Shown: in pieces, positions 44,293-53,000 of the stretch
Numbering within the stretch: position 1 is the first letter of the stretch
Layout: every line of letters starts with the position of its first letter
Assembly (NCBI GenBank): GCA_947467605.1
Contig: CANIII010000008.1
Coordinates: 1-64,000, forward strand
Reading direction: 5' to 3'
Length of the DNA: 64,000 nucleotides
Source: Acidobacteriota bacterium
GTDB lineage: Bacteria > Acidobacteriota > Vicinamibacteria > Vicinamibacterales > SCN-69-37
The notes under the pieces: model-generated
The model's database searches: none
What the model was told of the DNA's origin: nothing
What the model saw: only the letters and a program-made list of their open reading frames with translations
Made by a program: the position numbers and the translations under genes

Positions 44293-44511
44293 CTATGCGC
44301 CTCGACGGAGCTCGGCGTCGGTCCACGCTTCGGCGGGCGCCAGTTCGGGCCCACGCCACAACGTGTCGGCAAATATTCTCACGGAGCCACCGGCGGTCCT
44401 GACGTACTGGACCTTCCCGCTCGCCATCCAGTTATAGATGGTGCGGCGACTCACGCTGACAAGTTCACATGCACGCGGAATGGAGACTGTTTGACGCTCG
44501 ACGGTATTCAT
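44293..44511 (-). CDS. Excisionase/MerR-like helix-turn-helix protein
   Basis: A 72-residue DNA-binding protein. SIPRACELVSVSRRTIYNWM followed by KVQYVRTAGGSVRIF is the HTH_17/excisionase-family pattern: winged HTH with the recognition helix at SRRTIYNW. Nothing suggests an integrase or prophage nearby, so a transcriptional role is more likely than excision. It is divergent from the NtrC-type gene with about 50-75 bases between them, where GATAGT and TATAGA -10-like boxes lie. Confidence 0.8.
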   Translation of the reverse strand: MNTVERQTVSIPRACELVSVSRRTIYNWMASGKVQYVRTAGGSVRIFADTLWRGPELAPAEAWTDAELRRGA

Positions 44512-44548
44512 ATTCGATTGAAACTATCGGCGGGCGCGTCGAACAGCT

Positions 44549-44554
44549 ATAGAC
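44549..44554 (+). promoter_or_regulatory. -10-like element before the NtrC-type gene
   Basis: TATAGA ends 8 bases before a GTG at 44562, which is in frame with the regulator, and 32 bases before the ATG at 44586. It supports the GTG start if the leaderless pattern holds, but its final base is off consensus. Confidence 0.25.
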
Positions 44555-44585
44555 CGCCCCGGTGTGTCAAAATGTCGTCGGCCTC

Positions 44586-45980
44586 ATGAGTTCCCCTGAC
44601 AACCCCACGCATCTGCTCCTGGTTGATGACGAGGAGGGGTTTCGCACGGCCATTGCCGAGCAGTTGATCGAACAGGGTTTTCTCGTTGAGCAGGCGGGCA
44701 CGGGTGAGCTTGCGCTCGAGCGCCTGGCCGAGTTCGCATTCGACATCCTGATCACGGACCTGCGGCTGCCAGGCGTCGACGGTCGGCAGCTGCTTGACGA
44801 AGCGCTCGCGCGGTATCCCGACATCATCGCGATCGTCATCACCGGATTTGGCACGGTGCGTGAAGCGGTCGAAGTGACGCGGCAGGGCGCGGAAGGGTTT
44901 ATCACCAAGCCGTTTCAGTTCGAAGAACTGCGTCACGAGCTGAATACGGCAATCGAGCGCCGCCGGCTCCGCGCAGAGAACGCGTATCTGCGCGCGCAAC
45001 TCCGCGATCGCTACAGCATCGACGGCATGATCGGGCGAACGCCGATCATGATGAAGCTGTTTGAGTTGCTCGAGACGGTGGCCGTCACGACGAGTACGGT
45101 GCTGATCACCGGCGACACCGGGACCGGCAAAGAGCTCGCGGCGCGCGGCCTGCACGACGCCAGTCCCCGGCGGGCGCAGAAATTTGTGGCGATCAACTGC
45201 AGTGCGATTCCGGAAACACTGCTGGAAGCCGAGTTGTTTGGCCATGTGCGCGGTGCCTTTACGGGCGCCATTGCGAATCGGCAGGGTCGGCTCGAGCAGG
45301 CACATCGCGGGACGCTGTTTCTCGACGAGATCGGCACGATGAGTCCGGCGTTGCAGGCGAAGCTGCTGCGGGTGCTGCAGTCTCGGGAGTTTGAGCGCGT
45401 CGGGGATTCACAGACGGTTCGCGTGGATGTTCGGGTGGTCGCGGCCACCAACTCGGACCTGAAGAAAATGGTCGAAGCGGGTACCTTCCGCGAAGACCTG
45501 TTCTATCGGCTCAACGTGATTCCCATTCGACTGCCGTCGCTCCGCGAACGGCGGCCAGATATCCCGCTGCTGGCCCAGTACTTTCTCGACAAGCTGGCGA
45601 AAGAATCGTCACCCGCCCGTGGGCGCGTAACCTTGTCCCAAGAGGCCCAACAAGCACTGATGGCCTTTGACTGGCCAGGCAACGTGCGACATCTCGAGAA
45701 CGTGATCGAGCGCGCGTTTTCACTGTCGCCGGGGAGAGCGCAGATTGAGGTCAGCGATCTTCCGGACGAAGTGGGCCAAGCCCAGGCACCGCGTCCGGCC
45801 GACACGATGGAATTGCCGGATGCCGGCACGGATCTGGACGATGAAGTGTCGCGGTACGAGCACGGCAGAATTCGACAAGCATTGGACAGAACGAAGGGCA
45901 ACAAGCGGAAGGCCGCGGAACTCCTCGGCCTCAAACGTACGACATTGATCGAGAAGTTGAAGCGCCTTGAACGACGCTAG
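44586..45980 (+). CDS. Sigma-54-dependent response regulator (NtrC/AtoC type)
   Basis: A 464-residue enhancer-binding protein. The receiver domain carries LLLVDDEEGF and D58 in ILITDLRLPG, with the lysine in ITKPF. The AAA+ domain has the Walker A GDTGTGKE (176-183), LFGHVRGAFTGA with the sigma-54 contact loop, and Walker B LFLDEIG. A Fis-type HTH ends the protein (RIRQALDRTKGNKRKAAELL). No cognate kinase gene adjoins; the hybrid kinase at 41534 and the DHp-like protein at 44089 are the nearest candidates. A GTG 24 bases upstream is an alternative start. Confidence 0.9.
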   Translation: MSSPDNPTHLLLVDDEEGFRTAIAEQLIEQGFLVEQAGTGELALERLAEFAFDILITDLRLPGVDGRQLLDEALARYPDIIAIVITGFGTVREAVEVTRQGAEGFITKPFQFEELRHELNTAIERRRLRAENAYLRAQLRDRYSIDGMIGRTPIMMKLFELLETVAVTTSTVLITGDTGTGKELAARGLHDASPRRAQKFVAINCSAIPETLLEAELFGHVRGAFTGAIANRQGRLEQAHRGTLFLDEIGTMSPALQAKLLRVLQSREFERVGDSQTVRVDVRVVAATNSDLKKMVEAGTFREDLFYRLNVIPIRLPSLRERRPDIPLLAQYFLDKLAKESSPARGRVTLSQEAQQALMAFDWPGNVRHLENVIERAFSLSPGRAQIEVSDLPDEVGQAQAPRPADTMELPDAGTDLDDEVSRYEHGRIRQALDRTKGNKRKAAELLGLKRTTLIEKLKRLERR

Positions 45981-45994
45981 GAAGCAGAACTGAC

Positions 45995-47116
45995 ATGGCC
46001 CGAGCTGGAATGTACTGGGTAATTGTGGTCGGCACCGTGCCGACATCGTTTCGCGCGCGGGACCAGGAGACGTTGATGCCGACGTTGCGTCAATTGCAGC
46101 GCAAGCAGCCGGAGGCTGTGATCCGGTGGTTCGACGGTACGCGGTTCTTCGAAACGCAGGAGCAGGCCGACGTGCGCGGCGAGCAGCGCGATGGCTTCCG
46201 CCGCGAGCGTAAGAAGGACTGGCGTCCAGGCGGCGATCACAAGGACCCGCGGGCGAAGTACGACGTCTCGCGCGATGTGCGACGCGCACGGTTCAAGGAA
46301 CGCCTCACCATGAACAGCCGGGCCGAGGCCTCGGCGAAGCCAGATGCAACAACACCAGGATCGGATGCGCCGCGGCCCGAACGGCCGCCGTTTCGTGAAC
46401 GGAAGCCGTTCGCCGAACGGAAGTCGTACGCTGAACAGAAGCCGTTCGGTGAGCGCAAACCGTTCAGCGAGAAGCGATCATTCAACACTGAACGCAAGCC
46501 TTACGGCGACAAGAAACCATTCGGGGACCGAAAACCGTTCGCCGAGAAGAAGCCGTTCGGAGAGCGCAAGCCCTTCGAAGATCGGAAACCATTCGCCGAG
46601 CGGAAGCCATGGGCCGGCCCGAAGAAGTTTGGTGCCGATGGCCCGCGACGCGAAGATGCGCCAGCAGGTGAGCGCAAACCGTGGGGAGACAAGAGGCCGT
46701 TCGGTGAGAAGAAGCCGTTCGGGGACCGGAAGCCCTATGGCGACAAAAAGCCATTCGGCGATCGCAAGCCGTACGCCGCGCGCAAACCCTGGAGCCGAGG
46801 CGCAGCCGCACCGAGGCCATTCAATGCCGACAGTCCGCGTCGCGAAGGCCCGCCGGCGGGGGAGCGCAAACCGTGGGCGGACAAAAAGCCATTCGGAGAT
46901 CGGAAGCCGTTTGGCGACAAGAAGCCGTTCAGCGATCGAAAGCCCTTTGGAGAGAAGAAGGCCTTTGGTGATGGCGAAAAAAAGTCGTTCGCTCCCAAGC
47001 CGTTTGGAGCACGCAAACCTTTTGGCGCCGGGAAGCCGTTCGGCGCCCGCAAGCCATTCGGTAGCGCCCGACCGTTTGGTGACCGGCCGAAGGGTCCGCG
47101 GAGACCGAAGGAATGA
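45995..47116 (+). CDS. Basic hexapeptide-repeat (KPFGDR-type) protein
   Basis: A 373-residue protein. The first 105 or so residues look folded (MYWVIVVGTVPTSFRARD, LQRKQPEAVIRWFDG). The remaining 270 residues are an imperfect tandem array of about 40 hexapeptides, [RK]-[KR]-P-[FWY]-[GAS]-[DE], rich in Lys, Arg, Pro and Phe. It is strongly basic and should be disordered; such tails often bind RNA or ribosomes. The repeat DNA is a degenerate 18-base period, which leaves the opposite strand and other frames open too. It overlaps the next gene by 4 bases (ATGA). The family is not recognised and its function is unknown. Confidence 0.75.
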   Translation: MARAGMYWVIVVGTVPTSFRARDQETLMPTLRQLQRKQPEAVIRWFDGTRFFETQEQADVRGEQRDGFRRERKKDWRPGGDHKDPRAKYDVSRDVRRARFKERLTMNSRAEASAKPDATTPGSDAPRPERPPFRERKPFAERKSYAEQKPFGERKPFSEKRSFNTERKPYGDKKPFGDRKPFAEKKPFGERKPFEDRKPFAERKPWAGPKKFGADGPRREDAPAGERKPWGDKRPFGEKKPFGDRKPYGDKKPFGDRKPYAARKPWSRGAAAPRPFNADSPRREGPPAGERKPWADKKPFGDRKPFGDKKPFSDRKPFGEKKAFGDGEKKSFAPKPFGARKPFGAGKPFGARKPFGSARPFGDRPKGPRRPKE

Positions 47117-47460
47117 CCGCGCACGTTGTGCTGTTTGAACCCAAGACTGGCACAACCCCGGGTGATCGAGACGCGTTCATTGAAGTCATGCGCGTGACCT
47201 TCGAGCAGATTGAAACTGTTCGAAGGTCATTCGTCGGCCTCAGGCAGACGCTGGGAGTCTCGTATGAAGCTAAAATAGGCGAAACAGCCTATTCATATGC
47301 TGCAGTGGTTTAATTTGAAGATTTCAAAGGGCTCAGAACCTACCTCGACCATCCACTGCACGACAAGCTAGGACGGCTATTCTGGCAGCACTGCGAGCGG
47401 ACGATGATCCTGGATGTCGACTGTTTTTGGGTTAACGACAAAAAAATCAACAATTATTGA
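47113..47460 (+). pseudogene. Dabb-type (stress-responsive alpha/beta barrel) gene broken by an in-frame TAA
   Basis: The first 66 codons read MTAHVVLFEPKTG to YAAVV, the start of a Dabb dimeric barrel. Codon 67 is TAA at 47311-47313, but the same frame then continues FEDFKGLRTYLDHPLHDKLG to a TGA at 47458, the conserved second half of the domain (LHDKL-type helix). The usual residue is probably Glu (GAA), so a single G-to-T change would explain the stop. The intact gene would encode about 115 residues. The tail overlaps the convergent dus gene by 84 bases. Alternatives are readthrough or a sequencing error. Confidence 0.75.
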
Positions 47461-48459
47461 CTTGAGCTGATTTATTGACTCTGCAGAGTTAATTGACACT
47501 CGCAGTTGCGAGCCGCCGTTTAGCCCTTTTGTGTACCAGGAGTTGAGGGCTCTGAGCTTGTTGATGACCCATTTTTCGCGCCCTTTGGCTGGGGCTGAAT
47601 GGGAATCATGTCCTGGCGCCAAATGGCGGAATCCGTCAGCTTCGTTCACCCGTTCATTCAGTAGCAACTCCAGGTAATCGAGCAGGAACTGGCCGCGTTC
47701 TTCCATGGTGATCGGCTGGGGCTCGCGACCGGCAGCCATGTCGGCGGCCTGGCGGAAGATCCAGGGATTTCGAAGCGCACCACGGCCAACAAGCACACCG
47801 CCAACCGACTGGCCAGACAACCGCGAGATCACGTCGCCGGGCTCAACGCAGTCGCCAGAGCCAAAGACCGGAATCTTGATGCCGCGCGCCACCCGCGCAA
47901 TCAGGTCCCAGTCTGATTCACCAGAGTATGACTGGGCCGCCGTGCGACCATGCACTGCGATCGCCGCGGCGCCGGCATCTTCCACCATGCGCGCGAGTTC
48001 CGGTGCGTTGATCTCGTGCTCATTCCACCCGGCGCGCATTTTGACGGTGACGGGAATCTTGACGGCCTTCGCCATCGCCCGAACGACACTGGCCGCATGC
48101 TCAGGCTCACGCATCAAACTGCACCCGGCATTGTGGCGCGCTATCTTGTGCACGGGGCAACCCATATTGATGTCGACCACATCCGCGCCCATGCCTTCGA
48201 CGATCTGCGCGGCATCCGCCATCTTGCTGGGGTCGCCACCGAAGATCTGAATCGATACGGGCCGCTCTTCTTCCGTGTACTCGGCGTACTCCAACGTGCG
48301 ATCAATGCCCCGCACCAGACCCTCGGAGCTCACCATCTCCGTGACGACGAGCCCGCAACCACCACGGCGCTTCACCAGCCGACGAAACGCGGTGTCGGTC
48401 ATGCCGGCCATGGGGGCCAGTGCGACGGGGTGTGCGAGGGAGATGGATCCAATCTTCAT
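47377..48459 (-). CDS. dus: tRNA-dihydrouridine synthase (DusB-like)
   Basis: A 360-residue FMN-dependent enzyme that reduces uridines in the tRNA D-loop. APMAGMTDTAFRRL, INMGCPVHKIARHNAGCSLM (catalytic cysteine), VKMRAGWN, VHGRTAAQSY and GSGDCVEPGD (FMN phosphate) are all present. The last 20 residues (after INQLKSIIVDFFV) go beyond the usual end and overlap the broken Dabb gene. It is the last gene of the long minus-strand train and starts 8 bases after the NusG-like gene. Confidence 0.88.
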   Translation of the reverse strand: MKIGSISLAHPVALAPMAGMTDTAFRRLVKRRGGCGLVVTEMVSSEGLVRGIDRTLEYAEYTEEERPVSIQIFGGDPSKMADAAQIVEGMGADVVDINMGCPVHKIARHNAGCSLMREPEHAASVVRAMAKAVKIPVTVKMRAGWNEHEINAPELARMVEDAGAAAIAVHGRTAAQSYSGESDWDLIARVARGIKIPVFGSGDCVEPGDVISRLSGQSVGGVLVGRGALRNPWIFRQAADMAAGREPQPITMEERGQFLLDYLELLLNERVNEADGFRHLAPGHDSHSAPAKGREKWVINKLRALNSWYTKGLNGGSQLRVSINSAESINQLKSIIVDFFVVNPKTVDIQDHRPLAVLPE

Positions 48460-48467
48460 GGCAACAA

Positions 48468-48956
48468 TCAGTACGGCTTGACGTCGGCGGCGTCGACTTC
48501 CACCGAGACGCCCTGTCCGATCAGCTCAACAGACAACACCAGCCGCGCGTGCGCGCCCTTGCGCACGAGCCGTCCGACCACACCGCGCAGTGGACCATGT
48601 GTCACCTCAACCATCATGCCCTCTTTGATCATGGGACACGGGTCAAACTGCAGGTCCGTCTCGATCAGCGTGCGAATGCTCTCGATCTCATGGTCGGGAA
48701 TCGGCGTGAGCTCGCCACTGAATCCGACGATACTGACGACGCCCGTTGATTTCATGACGGCGAGACGATCATTCGGTTCGAATTTCGCAAAGCAGTAGCC
48801 GGGAAAGAGCGGCCAATCAATCTGCTTTTTGCGGTCTTTCCATCGGCTCCAGCGCATCACCGTGGGCAGAAACGCTTCGAGGCCCTTGCGCTGCAGTTGC
48901 TCGCGAACGACCTGCTCGTGCCGCGAGCGGGTCCAGATGGCGTACCACTGGCTCAC
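48468..48956 (-). CDS. NusG-family transcription antiterminator (RfaH/UpxY-like)
   Basis: A 162-residue protein with an NGN domain (QWYAIWTRSRHEQVV, FLPTVMRWSRWKDRK, FPGYCFAKF) and a C-terminal KOW domain (VEVTHGPLRGVVGRL). It is shorter than the housekeeping NusG and not next to ribosomal-protein genes, which suggests a specialised paralogue of the RfaH/UpxY type. Such paralogues act on long surface-polysaccharide operons; wzm, wzt and rfaE2 lie just upstream in the same gene train. The GTG start overlaps the SurA-like stop (GTGA). Confidence 0.83.
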   Translation of the reverse strand: MSQWYAIWTRSRHEQVVREQLQRKGLEAFLPTVMRWSRWKDRKKQIDWPLFPGYCFAKFEPNDRLAVMKSTGVVSIVGFSGELTPIPDHEIESIRTLIETDLQFDPCPMIKEGMMVEVTHGPLRGVVGRLVRKGAHARLVLSVELIGQGVSVEVDAADVKPY

Positions 48957-50026
48957 CGTCGATCCGCGTCGCGGCCTCCGGCCATCTTCTGATCGTACAG
49001 CTTGTGCAACTCGTCGTTCTTCCACTCGATGATCGCCTGCGCGCGCAGCTTGTCGATGTACTTCTTCTGCTCGTTCTCCATGCGCGACGATCCGATCTTG
49101 TTCGCGATGTCCTCGCGTACTTTGTCGAACGGCTCTGGTGTCGGCACGGTGCGCGTCTCCAGCTTGATGAGTTGGTACCCATTCGGCGTGTGGATTGGCT
49201 CGGAGATATCACCAGGCTTCATCTTGTCGAGCAGATCTCGCACCTGTGGCGCCAGTTCCGAGATGTTGATCGGCCCAATCAAACCGCCATTCGCCTTCGA
49301 CGGCGACTCTGACACTTCTCCCACGACCTTGATGAAGTCCTCTCCCTTAAGGAGACGCGCGCGCACGTCCGCAATCTTCTTCGACGTCTCATCGTCAGCC
49401 GCCACGTTGGTGACGGCCTGGCCGCCCTGCATCACGGTGGGCACAGAGATGAAGATGTCGCGAATCGAGATCGTCGCGGGCTTTTCGAATTCCTTCAAGT
49501 GCGTCCGGTAGTACTCCTTGGATTCTTCTTCCGTCAGCTGGATTTTGGTCATGATCTCCTGCTGCTGGACCCGGGCCTTGATGTATTCCCTCTCAAGATT
49601 CTTTTCGAACTCTTCGTAGTTCATGCCCGACTGCTGAAGCGCCTGACGAAACTGCGTGTCGGTCGTGATGTTGTTCTGCTTCTTGATCCGATCGACCGTG
49701 TCCTTCATCTGTTCCGCGTTCGGCTGGAGGCCCAGTTCCTTGCCGCGTTGTACCAGCAGGAGTTCGTCGATGGCATCCACAATCACCGAAGGCGTCAACT
49801 CAACGAGTGCCGCTTTTAACGTTGCGTCGCTCTTGAGATCGCCCGGATTGTTGACTTGCCGATTCGTGGCTCTGAGTGCGTCGATCTGGCGCGTCTCAAG
49901 GTCGGTCTTGGTGAAGATCTCGCCGTTCACTTTGACGAGGACCTGTTCGAGAATCACACCCTGCCCAAGAATTGGCGCGGAGGCAACGAGCACAAAGGCG
50001 GCGAGAAAAGCGGTAAGTGGTTTCAT
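48953..50026 (-). CDS. SurA/PpiC-type peptidyl-prolyl isomerase
   Basis: A 357-residue periplasmic protein with a signal peptide (LTAFLAAFVLVASAPILGQ), a helical SurA-N-like region to about residue 175, and a parvulin domain at about 185-300 with IRDIFISVPTV and GGLIGPINISELAPQV. It probably helps outer-membrane proteins fold, matching the barrel and TonB proteins of this genome. An ATG 21 bases upstream is less likely because the signal peptide begins at MKPLTAF. Conserved VLVKVNGEIFTKTDLE follows the signal peptide, as in SurA. Confidence 0.87.
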   Translation of the reverse strand: MKPLTAFLAAFVLVASAPILGQGVILEQVLVKVNGEIFTKTDLETRQIDALRATNRQVNNPGDLKSDATLKAALVELTPSVIVDAIDELLLVQRGKELGLQPNAEQMKDTVDRIKKQNNITTDTQFRQALQQSGMNYEEFEKNLEREYIKARVQQQEIMTKIQLTEEESKEYYRTHLKEFEKPATISIRDIFISVPTVMQGGQAVTNVAADDETSKKIADVRARLLKGEDFIKVVGEVSESPSKANGGLIGPINISELAPQVRDLLDKMKPGDISEPIHTPNGYQLIKLETRTVPTPEPFDKVREDIANKIGSSRMENEQKKYIDKLRAQAIIEWKNDELHKLYDQKMAGGRDADRR

Positions 50027-50051
50027 GTCTAAGTTCCTAGGTATCAATATG

Positions 50052-53000
50052 TTAGCTTGCCTTTATGCCCCGGCTCAACTCCGTCAAAACATCGCCAAGC
50101 CGTTCAAACAGGCCGCCCGGTAGCCGCGGGTCAATGGCGCCTGGCGCCAAAATAACCTCTCGGCTGAAGCCGGGCGTGACCTCGCCAGACTTGGCCCTGG
50201 TCGTCCACCAGGACGCCGTGGCCTGAGCTGGCTTCTTCTTAGACCGCAATTGGGCCTGCGGGGCCGTCTCCGGCGGGTCAGCTGGGCGATTCAGGTCCAG
50301 TTTCAGGATGGCGGGCGGGAGCAGCGTGAGGTCGCCGCGGGCCTTCACGGCGCTGAACAGCCAAGCCGGATCCAACTTGGCATCAGGGCGGAACTTCAGC
50401 ATCACGATCTTGCCTTCCCGCTCGACACTCTCCAGACCAATGGAGTCTGCCAGAATCCTCAGCCGCGCAAACTCGGCCAGATTGAGGATCGACGGTGATG
50501 GTGGGCCGTACCGATCGCGCAATTCCTCGAGCAAACGTTCCAATTCCGCCATCGATCGCGCGCCGGCCATTCGGCGATAGACCGAGAGACGCTGATTCAT
50601 GTCCCCGATCACGTCGTCATCGATACGGAAGTCGAGACGCAGGTTCACGATCGCGCGACGGTCGTCATCGAGATCTTCGCCCTTGAGCTGCTTGATGGTT
50701 TCCTCCAGCAGCTTCATGTACATGTCGAAGCCTACGGCTTCGATTTGTCCGCTCTGTTCGCCGCCCAGCAGGTTTCCGGCGCCGCGAATCTCGAGGTCCA
50801 GTGCCGCTACGCGGAATCCACTGCCAAGATCGCTAAACTCGCGAATCGCCGCCAGCCGCTTCCGGGCGACCGGAGAGAGCGCGTCGGTCGGAGGCACGAG
50901 TAGGTAGGCGTAGGCACGACGATCCGCTCGACCCACGCGACCTCTGAGCTGATAGAGCTGCGACAACCCGTAGCGGTCCGCGCGATTAATGATGATCGTG
51001 TTGGCGTTCGGGATGTCGAGCCCGTTCTCAATGATTGTGGTCGCCACCAAGATGTCGAACTTCTTGGCCACGAAGTCGACCATTACGCGCTCCAGTTCTT
51101 CGTCACCCATCTGGCCGTGACCAATGCCGAGTTTCACATCAGGCACGAGTCGGGAAATCAGGTTGGCGATTGAGAAGATCGACTCGACGCGATTGTGGAC
51201 AAAATAGATCTGCCCGCCCCGCTCAAGCTCCGTGGTGATCGCTTTGCGGATCACCTCCTGGTCAAACTTCACGACGTGGGTCTGGATCGCCAGCCGGTCG
51301 CGCGGCGGTGTCTCGATCACTGACATGTCACGAATACCCGCCAGCGACATGTTCAGCGTTCTGGGAATCGGCGTCGCGGTCATCGTCAACACGTCGACGC
51401 GCTTGCGCATCTGCTTGATGCGCTCTTTGTGCGAGACGCCGAAGCGTTGCTCTTCGTCGACGATTAGCAGACCGAGATCTTTGAAGATCACATCTTTCGA
51501 CAGGAGCCGGTGCGTGCCGACAATGATGTCGAGTTGCCCGGCGGCGAGTTTGACAAGCGCTTCCTTCTGTTCCTGCTTCGTCCGAAACCGACTGACCATG
51601 TCAATGCGAACGGGAAATCCTGTGAACCGTTCGCGCAACGTGCGCAGATGCTGAAACGCGAGCACGGTGGTCGGCGAGAGCAGAGCCACCTGTTTTCCGT
51701 CCATCACGGCTTTGAAGGCCGCGCGCATCGCCACTTCTGTTTTGCCGTACCCGACGTCTCCGCACAGGAGCCGATCCATGGCAATACCCGACTCCATGTC
51801 GCGCATGATGTCGTTGATCGCGGATTGCTGATCGGGTGTGGGGTCGTACTCGAATGCGTCGTTGAATTCCTGCTGCCAGTGCGTGTCGGGACTGAACGCG
51901 AACCCGCCGGCCGCCTTGCGCGCCGCGTACAACTTGAGCAGTTCCTCGGCCATGTCGCGCATGGCTTTCTTGACGCGTGTCTTTGCCTTTTCCCAGGTCG
52001 TGCCGCCCAGGCGGTCGAGTGCTGGTGCGGCACCGCCGGTGTACTTCTGGACGAGATCCAGTCGCTCGACCGGTACGAAGAGTTTGTCTTCACCGGAGTA
52101 CCGAAGCTCCATGAACTCGTGCGTTTCGGTGCCGCCGCCGCCCATGGCAATCTGTTTCAGTCCGACAAAACGGCCAATGCCGTTGTCGACGTGTACGACG
52201 AGATCGCCGACCTTCAGGTCTCTAAAATCCGACAGGAACGTGCTGGACGCAGACTTGCGTCGTTCGTGGACGCGACGTTCTTCTTCGAATAGATCTGACT
52301 CACTGAAGATCTGCAGGGCCGAGTGCGGGAGACGAAACCCTTTGGACAAGCGGCCTGTAGTGACGAGCACAGCCGCCGCGTACAAGTCGTCAGACTGCCC
52401 GATGGCGCGCGCGCGCACATCATAGTCAGCGAGCAGTTCCATCGTGCGCTCAGCACGACCTGTCGTTTGCGCAACAAAGATCGTCGTCTCGCTCCGCTCA
52501 CGTGCCTGCCGAATGTCGGCAACCCAGTCAGCGATTCGCCCACGAAACTCCGGGGCCGGCTGACACGACACCTGAGCCCCGGAGACGTCATCAAGTGACA
52601 GGGCCGTCAGCTGTCTGGCTGACTGGAGCCAAATTGAAATGGCCTCCCACTCCAGTGCGAGCTCTGCGAGGGGTGGAGCCAGGCGGCCGCGCACCGCTGC
52701 ATCGTCGGAGCTCGCCCGCCACTGTTCTTCGAGTTGGCGCCCGCGAGTCTCAATGTCTTCGCGTTCAAAGGCCAGTACTTGCGCTCCAGCCAGGCGAACG
52801 TAGTCGATGATGTGCGACGACCGGTCGAACTTGAGGGGATTGTCCGGCTCAGCTGGATCATCAAGCAGTTCCCGCTGAGGACTGATCGTCACCTGATCGA
52901 GCGCGGTCAGCGACCGCTGGGTCGACGCATCGTAGCGCCGCAGCGAATCGATGATGTCCCCGATAAATTCGAGACGTACAGGCTGCGCCTCCGCAGTGGG

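Noticed and set aside
44293-44511. Excisionase-like HTH as a sign of a prophage or integrative element
   Set aside because: No integrase, attachment repeats or phage genes are nearby.
46310-47110. Tandem repeat taken for a CRISPR array or VNTR
   Set aside because: The 18-base units run without spacers and differ at the DNA level, while encoding a coherent amino-acid pattern.
46344-47155. Long open frames on both strands over the hexapeptide-repeat gene
   Set aside because: They arise because the 18-base periodic DNA avoids stops in all frames; only the 45995 frame has a folded N-terminal region.
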